A program made the translations under genes and the position numbers. A stretch of DNA of 12,744 nucleotides from ZC4RG35 sp964571765 (GTDB taxonomy: Bacteria > Actinomycetota > Acidimicrobiia > Spongiisociales > ZC4RG35), in the NCBI GenBank assembly GCA_964571765.1, contig CAZNDH010000040.1:1-12744 (forward strand), written 5' to 3'. This document shows positions 6,751-12,462 of the stretch, piece after piece. The notes beneath the pieces were generated by a model. The model saw nothing but the letters and a program-made list of their open reading frames with translations. It made no database searches and was not told the origin of the DNA. Numbering within the stretch: position 1 is the first letter of the stretch; each line of letters opens with the position of its first letter.

Positions 6751-7518
6751 TCAGACGTCGAAGCTCGCCCGGGGAGTCGCCAGGGTCACCGGGCGATCAA
6801 AGACCTGCTCGGCCTCGTGAATCGAACGGGCGCGGTCGAGATAGGGGGGTATATGGGTCAGGACCAAACGTTTGGCCCCTACTTCACGAGCGATCTCGGC
6901 GGCCTCGGCGGCGCTCAGGTGTTTGGGATAGGCGGGATCCTTGGTCGACTCCTGGTAGCTGGCCTCGCTGAGCATCACGTCGACACCATGCGCCAACTCA
7001 CGCCAGGCCCCGGCCGGCCCGGTGTCTCCTGTGTAGAACAGGGTACGGTCGGTGGCTTCCCAGCGCGAGCCGACCGTGGGCACCGAGTGATCCATCTCGG
7101 CGAACCGCACCTCGATATCACCGATCCGGGCGAGGTCACCGTCGGCGACCGGGGTGAAGGAGAAGGTACGGTCGAACACCGACTCCTGGCCCTTGTCGAC
7201 GAAGGCGGAGACCCGGTCCCACACCGATTGAGGGGCGTACACCGGTATCTCCGATCGAGGCTCCGGTCGGTAGGTCCAGGCGTGGAAGGCGGTGAGCAGG
7301 TCGGAGCAGTGGTCGGCATGCTGATGGGAGATGACCACCGCATCGACCATGTCGGCGTCGACCGGCATGGCGACGAAGGTCCCCGGTCCGGCGTCACACC
7401 ACACCCTGGTGGGTCCGTGTTCGATGAGGTACCCGGAGGCGGGCCTCCCAGCTACCGGATAGGTTCCTGACGAACCGATGACATGAACTCTCACGGGGAA
7501 AGGCGCTCCATCTGCCAT
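6751..7518 (-). CDS. Metallo-beta-lactamase-fold hydrolase, Rv1339-like (candidate cyclic-nucleotide phosphodiesterase)
   Basis: The protein has the dimetal motif SHQHADH (64-70; His65, His67, Asp69, His70), further metal ligands in MDHS (His144) and TGDTG (Asp165), and THIPP (His222), in the order of the metallo-hydrolase fold. Residues near SSGTYPVAGRPASGYLIEH match the start of M. tuberculosis Rv1339, which lies next to rphA and a HAM1-family gene as here. Rv1339 has been described as an atypical cAMP phosphodiesterase. Activity on cAMP, or on another phosphodiester, is therefore inferred by synteny and family. The start is uncertain. ATG 7518 (255 aa) has GGAG nine bases upstream, whereas GTG 7494 (247 aa) overlaps the pdxH stop as GTGA and gives MRVHVIG, closer to relatives. 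Either way it is translated from inside the end of pdxH. Confidence 0.88.
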   Translation of the reverse strand: MADGAPFPVRVHVIGSSGTYPVAGRPASGYLIEHGPTRVWCDAGPGTFVAMPVDADMVDAVVISHQHADHCSDLLTAFHAWTYRPEPRSEIPVYAPQSVWDRVSAFVDKGQESVFDRTFSFTPVADGDLARIGDIEVRFAEMDHSVPTVGSRWEATDRTLFYTGDTGPAGAWRELAHGVDVMLSEASYQESTKDPAYPKHLSAAEAAEIAREVGAKRLVLTHIPPYLDRARSIHEAEQVFDRPVTLATPRASFDV

Positions 7519-8132
7519 CCCTCGGCGGAGCGCCGATAGACGATGCGATCATGGAAGCGGTTGGGGCGTCCCTGCCAGAACTCAACCGAGTCGGGAGCGA
7601 GTCTCCATCCTCCCCATCCATCCGGTCGGGGAACCGTGTCGGGATAGCGTTCATCAAAGACCCGGAAGGACTCCTCCAACTCCTCACGGGAGGCGACCAC
7701 GGTGCTCTGTGCCGAGGCATGTGCCGCGATCTGCGCTCCCCGGGGCCTGGTGGCGAAATAGGCGTCGGCTTCCTCCTCGCCGACCGGGGCAAGTGTGCCC
7801 TCGAATCTGACCTGACGGTGCAAGGGAACCCAGACGAAAGTAGCCGCCCCAAGGGGATTGGCCTTGAGCTCGACACTCTTTCGGCTCTCCATTCCGGTGT
7901 AGAACACAATCCCATCTTGACTAATTTCCTTCATCAACACCGCCCGCGCCGACGGGCGGGCATCGGCATCAGCGGTGGCCACCACGAAAGCATTTGGCTC
8001 TTCGAGCCCTGCTTCGAGGACACCGGCGAACCACTGGGCGAACTGGGTGAAGGGGTCGGGAGCCATATCGTCTTCGCCGAGGCCGGCGCCTTCGTATTCG
8101 CGGCGAAGCCTGGCGGCAACCGTCGGATCCAC
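7491..8132 (-). CDS. pdxH: Pyridoxine/pyridoxamine 5'-phosphate oxidase
   Basis: This FMN enzyme oxidises pyridoxamine or pyridoxine 5'-phosphate to pyridoxal 5'-phosphate, the last step of PLP synthesis and salvage. The 213-residue length is normal. Visible landmarks are YEGAGL near the N terminus, APDPFTQFAQWF, the FMN-contacting RAVLMKE (63-69) and FYTGMESRKSVEL (77-89), QVRFEG (107-112), and the C-terminal signature WGGWRLAPDSVEFWQGR followed by RFHDR with Arg189, Arg192 and His194 at the PLP site, ending RLSP as in the family. It starts at GTG 8132 without a convincing Shine-Dalgarno; TATCGT ends six bases before the GTG, so a leaderless start fits. It is the first gene of the minus-strand operon and diverges from the DUF983 gene across 22 bp. 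Confidence 0.97.
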   Translation of the reverse strand: MDPTVAARLRREYEGAGLGEDDMAPDPFTQFAQWFAGVLEAGLEEPNAFVVATADADARPSARAVLMKEISQDGIVFYTGMESRKSVELKANPLGAATFVWVPLHRQVRFEGTLAPVGEEEADAYFATRPRGAQIAAHASAQSTVVASREELEESFRVFDERYPDTVPRPDGWGGWRLAPDSVEFWQGRPNRFHDRIVYRRSAEGWQMERLSP

Positions 8133-8137
8133 CTGGT

Positions 8138-8149
8138 CACGATACTCTC
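8138..8149. promoter_or_regulatory. Overlapping divergent -10 boxes between pdxH and the DUF983 gene
   Basis: Only 22 bp separate the start codons (GTG 8132 on the minus strand, ATG 8155 on the plus strand). On the plus strand TACTCT (8143-8148) is a TANNNT box with six bases before the ATG. On the minus strand TATCGT (8144-8139) is a TANNNT box with six bases before the GTG. The two share the TA step at 8143-8144. Both transcripts would start at the first base of the start codon. No -35 box is clear on either side. Confidence 0.5.
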
Positions 8150-8154
8150 AGAGG

Positions 8155-8538
8155 ATGAACCATCCGGTGCCAACCTCGACCCGGGTCTGGCGAGGTCTGC
8201 GACGGCGTTGCCCCAGATGCTCCACCCCGGCATTCACCTCCTGGTTCACCATGGCGCAGACCTGCCGGGGTTGCGGGATCAGGTTCGAACGAGAACAGGG
8301 CTACTGGGTGGGGGCGGTGACCATCAACACCACGGTCACCTTCATCTCCTTCGTCGGGCTGTTCATCCTTCTCACCCTGGCCACCTGGCCCGAGGTCCCC
8401 TGGAGAATGGTGATGGCTATCACCGTGAGTGTGAACCTCATCCTCCCCGTGGTCTTCTACCCGGTGTCGAAAACCCTGTGGGTGGCCCTGGAGACGTCCT
8501 GGCACCCGTTGGAACCCTCGGAGGTCCCCAATCGATAG
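8155..8538 (+). CDS. DUF983-family zinc-ribbon membrane protein
   Basis: The 127-residue protein has an N-terminal GLRRRCPRC (Cys19, Cys22) and a second pair in CRGC (Cys37, Cys40), a typical four-cysteine zinc-ribbon arrangement. Two hydrophobic helices follow (about 52-77 and 84-104), and a short polar tail ends the protein. This order matches DUF983 proteins, whose biochemical role is not established to my knowledge. ATG 8155 is preceded directly by CAGAGG, too close for a normal Shine-Dalgarno, whereas a TACTCT -10-like box lies six bases upstream, so translation is probably leaderless. The frame is open further upstream, but that part lies antisense to pdxH and lacks the family pattern. 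It stands alone, converging on the acyl-CoA dehydrogenase gene. Confidence 0.88.
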   Translation: MNHPVPTSTRVWRGLRRRCPRCSTPAFTSWFTMAQTCRGCGIRFEREQGYWVGAVTINTTVTFISFVGLFILLTLATWPEVPWRMVMAITVSVNLILPVVFYPVSKTLWVALETSWHPLEPSEVPNR

Positions 8539-8552
8539 CCCGACCCCCAAAC

Positions 8553-8624
8553 CCCTGGCGGCAACAGCCAGGGCTCCACTCATAGGACAGCGGGCTGTTC
8601 AACCCAGGTCCTACCAGGACCGGG
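8553..8624. terminator. Hairpin cluster in the convergent gap, probable bidirectional terminator
   Basis: Three stem-loops follow one another between the DUF983 stop and the acyl-CoA dehydrogenase stop. They are CCCTGGC/GCCAGGG (8553-8559 with 8567-8573, seven-base loop); ACAGC/GCTGT (8587-8598); and CCC-A-GGTCCT/AGGACC-GGG (8603-8624, nine pairs with one bulged A and a three-base loop) ending one base before the minus-strand stop codon. None has a T-tract on either strand, as is common for terminators in high-GC actinobacteria. The function is inferred from position. Confidence 0.5.
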
Positions 8625-9767
8625 CTACAACCTCTTTGCCACCTCGTCGAGCATCACCTCGGTTGCGCCTCCACCGATCGAGTTGATCCTGACGTCCCGG
8701 TACATCCTCTCGATGGCAGTCTCGGCGGCGTAGCCCATGCCGCCGTGGAATTGGACGCAGTCGTAGAGCACCCGGTTGGACAACTCTCCGACCAGAGCCT
8801 TGACCTCCGACACTTGACGCACCGCATCTTCACCCTGGTCGAGCAGCCAGGCGGTCTTGTAGGCCAACTCACGGGCGGCGTCGACCTCGGCCTGACGCAT
8901 GGCGATCCGCTGACGGATCGCCTGCTTGGTCCATAGCGGGGCCCCGAAGGCAACCCGCTCCTTCACATAATCGATGGTCAACTCCAGCGCCTTCTGGCTC
9001 TCCCCCAAGGCCTGACCCATCACCGCCAGACGCTCGTTCTGGAAGTTGTGCATGATGTAGTAGAAACCCCGATTCTCCTCACCGATCAGATGGTCCTCGG
9101 GAACCCAGACGTCCTCGAGGATGAGCTCGGCGGTGTTGGAGGCGTGCCAGCCCATTTTCTCCAGCGCCCGGCTGGCGGTGAACCCCCCGGTGCCCTTCTC
9201 CACGGCGAAGATCGAGATTCCCCGGGATCCCTTGGCCTCAGGATCGGTCCTTGCTGCGATGAATACCAGGTCGGCGAAGCCACCGTTGGTGATGAACATC
9301 TTGGTGCCGTTGATCCTCCAGCCACTGCCATCGCGACGCGCCGAGGTTCGCATTGCGGCGACGTCCGAGCCCGCGTCGGGCTCGGTGACCCCGATGGCGC
9401 TCATCAACTCCCCGGACAGCAGTCCCGGCAACCAACGCTCCTTTTGGGAGTCGGAGCCGAAGTGAGTCACATATGGGGTGGCCAGATCGGTGTGCACCAG
9501 GACGGTGATGGCGGTCCCACCCGAGGTGCACCTGCCCAGCTCCTCGGCGAAGACCACGGTGGCGATGTGCCCCAGACCGACACCGCCGTGATCTTCGGGA
9601 ACCCGGAGCCCGAAGAAACCCAGCTTGCCCATCTCGTCGAGCACCTCCCGGGGAACCGACCGGTTCTCTTCCCATGTCTCGACGTTGGGGACGATCTCCT
9701 TTTCGACGAACCCGCGGACGGCCAGTCGGATCGCCTCCAGGTCTGCGTCGACGTATATCGACCTCAC
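8625..9767 (-). CDS. Acyl-CoA dehydrogenase (isovaleryl/long-chain type active site)
   Basis: This FAD flavoenzyme would introduce an alpha-beta double bond in an acyl-CoA and pass electrons to ETF. The 380 residues are normal length. The first family signature is IGVTEPDAGSDVAAM (125-139), followed by MFITNGGFADLVFIAAR. The C-terminal helices end with HGGMGYAAETAIERMYRDVR (341-360). In the IYEGT position used as catalytic base by short- and medium-chain enzymes this protein has SIGGGAT (363-369), so that Glu is missing. Instead QNERL (243-247) aligns with the helix-G Glu of isovaleryl- and long-chain acyl-CoA dehydrogenases, making Glu245 the likely base. GTG 9767 overlaps the stop of the HMG-CoA lyase gene (GTGA). 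The lyase partner suggests leucine or branched/isoprenoid acyl-CoA catabolism, but the substrate is not fixed by sequence. Confidence 0.94.
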   Translation of the reverse strand: MRSIYVDADLEAIRLAVRGFVEKEIVPNVETWEENRSVPREVLDEMGKLGFFGLRVPEDHGGVGLGHIATVVFAEELGRCTSGGTAITVLVHTDLATPYVTHFGSDSQKERWLPGLLSGELMSAIGVTEPDAGSDVAAMRTSARRDGSGWRINGTKMFITNGGFADLVFIAARTDPEAKGSRGISIFAVEKGTGGFTASRALEKMGWHASNTAELILEDVWVPEDHLIGEENRGFYYIMHNFQNERLAVMGQALGESQKALELTIDYVKERVAFGAPLWTKQAIRQRIAMRQAEVDAARELAYKTAWLLDQGEDAVRQVSEVKALVGELSNRVLYDCVQFHGGMGYAAETAIERMYRDVRINSIGGGATEVMLDEVAKRL

Positions 9768-10669
9768 TTGCCCTCCTCGGCAGCGAGCAGGGCCCGACCT
9801 GCCCTGCTGTTGTAGGACAGATTGTGGTCCTGGCAGAATTTCTGGGCCACCCTGGCGACCTGTCGGCCGTCGACGCCGTGATCCACCCCCAAACCGTCGA
9901 GGAGCCACACCAGATCTTCGGTGGCCACGTTGCCGGTGGCCCCGGGTGCGTAGGGACAGCCGCCGAGCCCACCAGCCGAGGCATCCATCCGTTCGATCCC
10001 GTGGTCGAGGGCGGTCATGGTGTTGGCGATCGCCTGCCCATAGGTGTCGTGGAAATGAACCCCCACCAGGTCGACCGGCACCCGCTCCAGCACCTCGCCG
10101 AGCAGCCTCTCCACGTGGTAGGGCGTCGCCTTTCCGATGGTCTCCCCCAAATAGACCTGGTCCACCCCCCACTCGACCAGGGTCTCGGCGAGGTGAGCCA
10201 CCCAATCGGGGTCCTGCTCCCCCTCGAAAGGGCAATGGGTCGCGGTGGAGACGTACCCCCGGAAGGACGCCTCCGGTGGAGCCTCGGTGATGATCCGCCG
10301 GATTCGGTGCATCGCCTCGTCGACGGTGGCATTGACATTGCGTTGACTGAAGGTGTCCGAGGCCGCGGTGAGGACTCCGAGGTGGGTGAGCCCGGCGGCA
10401 AGCGCCGCCTCCATCCCCTGGACATTGGGAACGAGGGCGCAGAGAGTCACCCCGGGAGCAGTGACCGCGGCCACCACCTCGGCCCCGTCGGCCATCTGGG
10501 GAACCCACTGGGGACTGACGAAGGACACCGCGTCGAAAGTGGTGAGGCCGGCACCGGCCAGATCGTCGATGAGACGAGCCTTGGCCGCGGTGGGGATGAG
10601 CGCTCCCAAAGACTGCAACCCGTCTCTCGACGCCGACTCGGTGATTGACACCCTCTCCGGAATGCTCAC
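9764..10669 (-). CDS. Hydroxymethylglutaryl-CoA lyase
   Basis: This enzyme cleaves HMG-CoA to acetyl-CoA and acetoacetate, the last step of leucine breakdown. The 301-residue TIM-barrel protein has ASRDGLQ (Arg15-Asp16, the catalytic pair), VSFVSPQWVPQMAD, and metal ligands His205 and His207 in GVHFHDTYGQA. The signature SAGGLGGCPYAPGATGNVATED (231-252) carries the catalytic-loop Cys238 and Asn247 at the spacing seen in the human enzyme. The DRE-TIM family also includes homocitrate and isopropylmalate synthases, but the GGCPYA loop is specific to HMG-CoA lyases. GTG 10669 overlaps the upstream stop as GTGA, and the gene overlaps the acyl-CoA dehydrogenase the same way, so the three are tightly coupled. 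The frame stays open upstream, but nothing there resembles the family. Confidence 0.95.
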   Translation of the reverse strand: MSIPERVSITESASRDGLQSLGALIPTAAKARLIDDLAGAGLTTFDAVSFVSPQWVPQMADGAEVVAAVTAPGVTLCALVPNVQGMEAALAAGLTHLGVLTAASDTFSQRNVNATVDEAMHRIRRIITEAPPEASFRGYVSTATHCPFEGEQDPDWVAHLAETLVEWGVDQVYLGETIGKATPYHVERLLGEVLERVPVDLVGVHFHDTYGQAIANTMTALDHGIERMDASAGGLGGCPYAPGATGNVATEDLVWLLDGLGVDHGVDGRQVARVAQKFCQDHNLSYNSRAGRALLAAEEGK

Positions 10670-11202
10670 TCCGAAGACGGTAACCGTCGGCGGGATTCCA
10701 GGATGAACACCTTGATCGGCCGGTTGGTCACCTGGCTCCGGTAGCGGGCATACCCGGGGAACAACCCACCGGCGACAAGCCACACCGCCTCGGCCTCCTC
10801 CGGTCCTGCTTCCCGGGCCTGCGCCGGGACCCGCCTCTTCCCCATCTCCGCCTGCACCTCCGGGTTGGCCTCCAGGTTGAGCACCCATCCCGGGTGGCCC
10901 GGTCGGCCGAAGTTGGAACCGACCACTGCCAGGTCCTCACCTATGGGAAAGGGGATCAGGGGGACCCGGCGCACCCGGCCGGAGTGGCGGCCGGCCACCC
11001 ATAGCCAGATGATCTCCTGTCCGGCAGCCCATGATGAAAGGGTCCCACGGCCTCCCGTCACCTGGTGAGAGACACGGTCGAGCCAGTGCAGGAGTGGCGC
11101 CATGACCCTGGCGGCCGGGCTTGTCCCGGCGATCCGCCCAACCAGGCTCTGGATACCACTCGGGACCCGGGCCTCGTAGTCGAGGTCGGCGATCAGGCCC
11201 AT
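10666..11202 (-). CDS. DDN-type nitroreductase-family protein, probably F420-dependent (DUF385)
   Basis: The 178-residue protein has the DDN/DUF385 core: LWVAGRHSGRVRRVPLIPF, then VVGSNFGRPGHPGWVLNLEANPEVQ, then a C-terminal PGYARYRSQVTNRPIKVFILE. Relatives use reduced deazaflavin F420 to reduce quinones or nitro compounds, often at the membrane; the natural substrate is usually unknown. If the assignment is right the organism should make F420, in keeping with an actinobacterium. ATG 11202 has no good Shine-Dalgarno but has TAGCTT seven bases upstream, so a leaderless start is possible. It also lies 20 bp after the stop of the upstream membrane-protein gene, within a probable four-gene operon, and overlaps the lyase gene by four bases. 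Confidence 0.88.
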   Translation of the reverse strand: MGLIADLDYEARVPSGIQSLVGRIAGTSPAARVMAPLLHWLDRVSHQVTGGRGTLSSWAAGQEIIWLWVAGRHSGRVRRVPLIPFPIGEDLAVVGSNFGRPGHPGWVLNLEANPEVQAEMGKRRVPAQAREAGPEEAEAVWLVAGGLFPGYARYRSQVTNRPIKVFILESRRRLPSSE

Positions 11203-11209
11203 GAGCGAG

Positions 11210-11215
11210 AAGCTA
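11210..11215 (-). promoter_or_regulatory. Possible -10 box for a leaderless DDN-family transcript
   Basis: TAGCTT on the minus strand ends seven bases before ATG 11202, so a transcript would start at or beside the A of the ATG. No -35 box is evident. If used, it would give an internal promoter that separates the three catabolic genes from the membrane-protein gene upstream. Confidence 0.3.
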
Positions 11216-11222
11216 GGGCCGT

Positions 11223-11843
11223 TCAGGCGGAAGTGCGATCCGACCCGGCCCCTTCACTGGGCCCAGCCTCCACCAGGCCACCTTCCGGTCGCCTGCCGGG
11301 ATCGTCCGGCTCGGACGAAATGTCCTTCGATGCGGATGCCTCGAGTGTGGCGATGTCGAGGGTGGAAAGCACCAGGCTGGCCGAGCTGGCAAAGGCGAAG
11401 ATGCCGACGATGGCGACTGACCAGGCGAGGTGCGAGCGTGTCGGGCTCGATCCGCCCATGAGCCATGGAGCGCTGACTATCACGGCGGCAGCCGACCACA
11501 AGGCAAGCTGGGACATGATGCGGATCTGGAGTACCTCGTGCAGTCGACGTACCGACTGGCTGGTGCGGATCACGGACCAGACCAGCAGGAGAGAGAGCAC
11601 CGAGTACACCAGGGCAACCCGCTCAGGTTCCAACGCCACCAGGCTCATCGCCAGGATCACGGTCATCCCGTAGAGGAGGATGATTGTGCCGGTGGCCGCC
11701 CGCAGATACCTGTTCGCCTGCTCGGCTGCCTGGGGGAACATGCCGCGCTGCACGTAGAAAAAGACCCCGATCACGAAGAACCCCAGGAGTGATGTGGCGA
11801 TACCGGCCAGTTGGAGCAGGAATGCGTCGGACACGGTCTCCAT
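11223..11843 (-). CDS. Five-helix membrane protein of unknown function
   Basis: I do not recognise a family. The 206-residue product has five hydrophobic segments at about 8-31, 48-71, 76-93, 112-129 and 139-160. A basic loop follows helix 3 (RTSQSVRRLHEVLQIR), and a charged, probably disordered tail occupies 168-206. The N-terminal segment FFVIGVFFYVQRGMFPQAAEQANRYLR suggests a helix pair around a short inside loop. ATG 11843 is chosen because GAGG lies eight bases upstream and the hydrophobic part begins right after it. The frame is open much further upstream, but that sequence is antisense to cutA. The start codon and ribosome binding site sit inside inverted repeats (see the leader feature). 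It is probably the first gene of the operon with the DDN, lyase and dehydrogenase genes. Confidence 0.8.
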   Translation of the reverse strand: METVSDAFLLQLAGIATSLLGFFVIGVFFYVQRGMFPQAAEQANRYLRAATGTIILLYGMTVILAMSLVALEPERVALVYSVLSLLLVWSVIRTSQSVRRLHEVLQIRIMSQLALWSAAAVIVSAPWLMGGSSPTRSHLAWSVAIVGIFAFASSASLVLSTLDIATLEASASKDISSEPDDPGRRPEGGLVEAGPSEGAGSDRTSA

Positions 11844-11926
11844 GGCCCAATCCTCGTTCGAGGCCCGCCCGGCTGGAAGGGACTTCGGTCCCTTTCGGTA
11901 CCCGGCAAAGAGGGAACTGGGCCATG
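11841..11926 (-). promoter_or_regulatory. Structured leader that can occlude the membrane-protein start
   Basis: CATGGCCCA (11841-11849) is perfectly repaired by TGGGCCATG (11918-11926). On the minus-strand transcript the downstream arm contains the ATG of the five-helix membrane gene. Nested inside are CCTCG-TT-CGAGG (11852-11863), whose minus-strand half includes the GAGG ribosome binding site, and AAGGGAC/GTCCCTT with a four-base TTCG-type loop (11877-11894). Together they make a 9-bp closing stem around two hairpins. A translation-controlling RNA fold or a protein operator are both possible. A 9-bp repeat at this distance can arise by chance, so the call rests on its position over the start signals. 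Confidence 0.4.
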
Positions 11927-11948
11927 ACTCTCGCCCCCGGTCGACCTC

Positions 11949-11954
11949 TAGGAT
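11949..11954 (+). promoter_or_regulatory. Possible -10 box of cutA
   Basis: TAGGAT matches TANNNT (and TATAAT at four of six bases) and ends nine bases before ATG 11964. Initiation near 11961 would leave a leader of about three bases. No -35 box is recognisable. Confidence 0.35.
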
Positions 11955-11963
11955 CGCCCGGCA

Positions 11964-12320
11964 ATGAGCCAACATGCCCTGGTCCTGATCACCTGTGGCT
12001 CCGAGGACGAGAGCCGCAGGATCTCGCGGCGGCTCGTGGAAGACCGGCTGGCCGCCGGGGTGCAGATGACCTCCATCGAGAGCATCTACACCTGGCAGGG
12101 GGAGGTAGTCGAAGACCGTGAGGTGCTGCTCATCGCCAAGACCCGATCGGAGCATTTCGAGCTCATCGAGTCTGTCGTCGTTGAGATGCACTCCTACGAC
12201 GTGCCGCCCATCCTGATCCTCCCCATCGACCGCGCCCACCAGCCTTACCTCGACTGGATCGACGGGGCGACCGGCCGACCCGGGAACTGGGCGCAAGCCC
12301 CTGGTCGGTCGAGCCCATGA
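11964..12320 (+). CDS. cutA: CutA1-family divalent-cation tolerance protein
   Basis: CutA1 proteins are small, very stable cytoplasmic trimers with a ferredoxin-like fold. They were named from copper tolerance in E. coli, but their actual role is unsettled. The 118-residue product follows the family pattern: VLITCGSEDESRRISRRLVEDRLAAGVQM, then the central IESIYTWQGEVVEDREVLLIAKTR, then VEMHSYDVPPILILPI and YLDWI near the C terminus. The usual HPYEVP motif here reads HSYDVP. There is no Shine-Dalgarno before ATG 11964, only the TAGGAT box, so translation is probably leaderless or nearly so. It diverges from the membrane-protein operon and converges on ssrA. Confidence 0.95.
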   Translation: MSQHALVLITCGSEDESRRISRRLVEDRLAAGVQMTSIESIYTWQGEVVEDREVLLIAKTRSEHFELIESVVVEMHSYDVPPILILPIDRAHQPYLDWIDGATGRPGNWAQAPGRSSP

Positions 12321-12398
12321 CAAGGTGGTGCCGGCTTGACAAAGCCTGAGCAGCATCGAGCCGGCCTCCAACACGCCTGTCGGCTCAGACACGACTAG

Positions 12399-12435
12399 AC
12401 CCACCCATTGACCCTGGGGCGGGTTCTCGTTTTTT
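12399..12435 (+). terminator. Probable intrinsic terminator of cutA
   Basis: ACCC-A-CCC (12399-12406) pairs with GGG-C-GGGT (12417-12424) around a ten-base loop, leaving a single A-C mismatch. Five bases later a run of six T (12430-12435) follows. It lies 78 bp after the cutA stop, on the correct strand for cutA. The gap between stem and T-run makes it imperfect. Confidence 0.5.
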
Positions 12436-12438
12436 CAG

Positions 12439-12459
12439 GTGCCAACTTCTCGTTGGCAC
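12439..12459. terminator. Strong hairpin just beyond the tmRNA 3' end
   Basis: GTGCCAAC (12439-12446) pairs perfectly with GTTGGCAC (12452-12459) around loop TTCTC. It starts four bases beyond the tmRNA CCA in the direction of ssrA transcription. On that strand it is followed by an A-run rather than a T-run, so it is not a canonical terminator for ssrA; it could stall polymerase, guide 3'-end processing, or serve as a back-up for cutA. Confidence 0.4.
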
Positions 12460-12462
12460 TCG

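Noticed and set aside
8625..10508. A single 627-residue minus-strand open frame covering the acyl-CoA dehydrogenase and much of the HMG-CoA lyase region, suggesting a fusion.
   Set aside because: Only the part from GTG 9767 matches a protein family. The upstream part is Gly/Arg/Pro-rich low-complexity translation lying out of frame over the clearly recognisable HMG-CoA lyase gene.
12336..12341. A perfect TTGACA hexamer after cutA, as a plus-strand promoter.
   Set aside because: There is no -10-like sequence 16-19 bp downstream and no plus-strand gene to drive; the hexamer overlaps a small GGCTT/AAGCC hairpin.
11844..12404. An N-terminal extension of the five-helix membrane protein to 393 residues.
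   Set aside because: The extra part is antisense to the well-supported cutA gene, and ATG 11843 has its own ribosome binding site directly before the first membrane helix.
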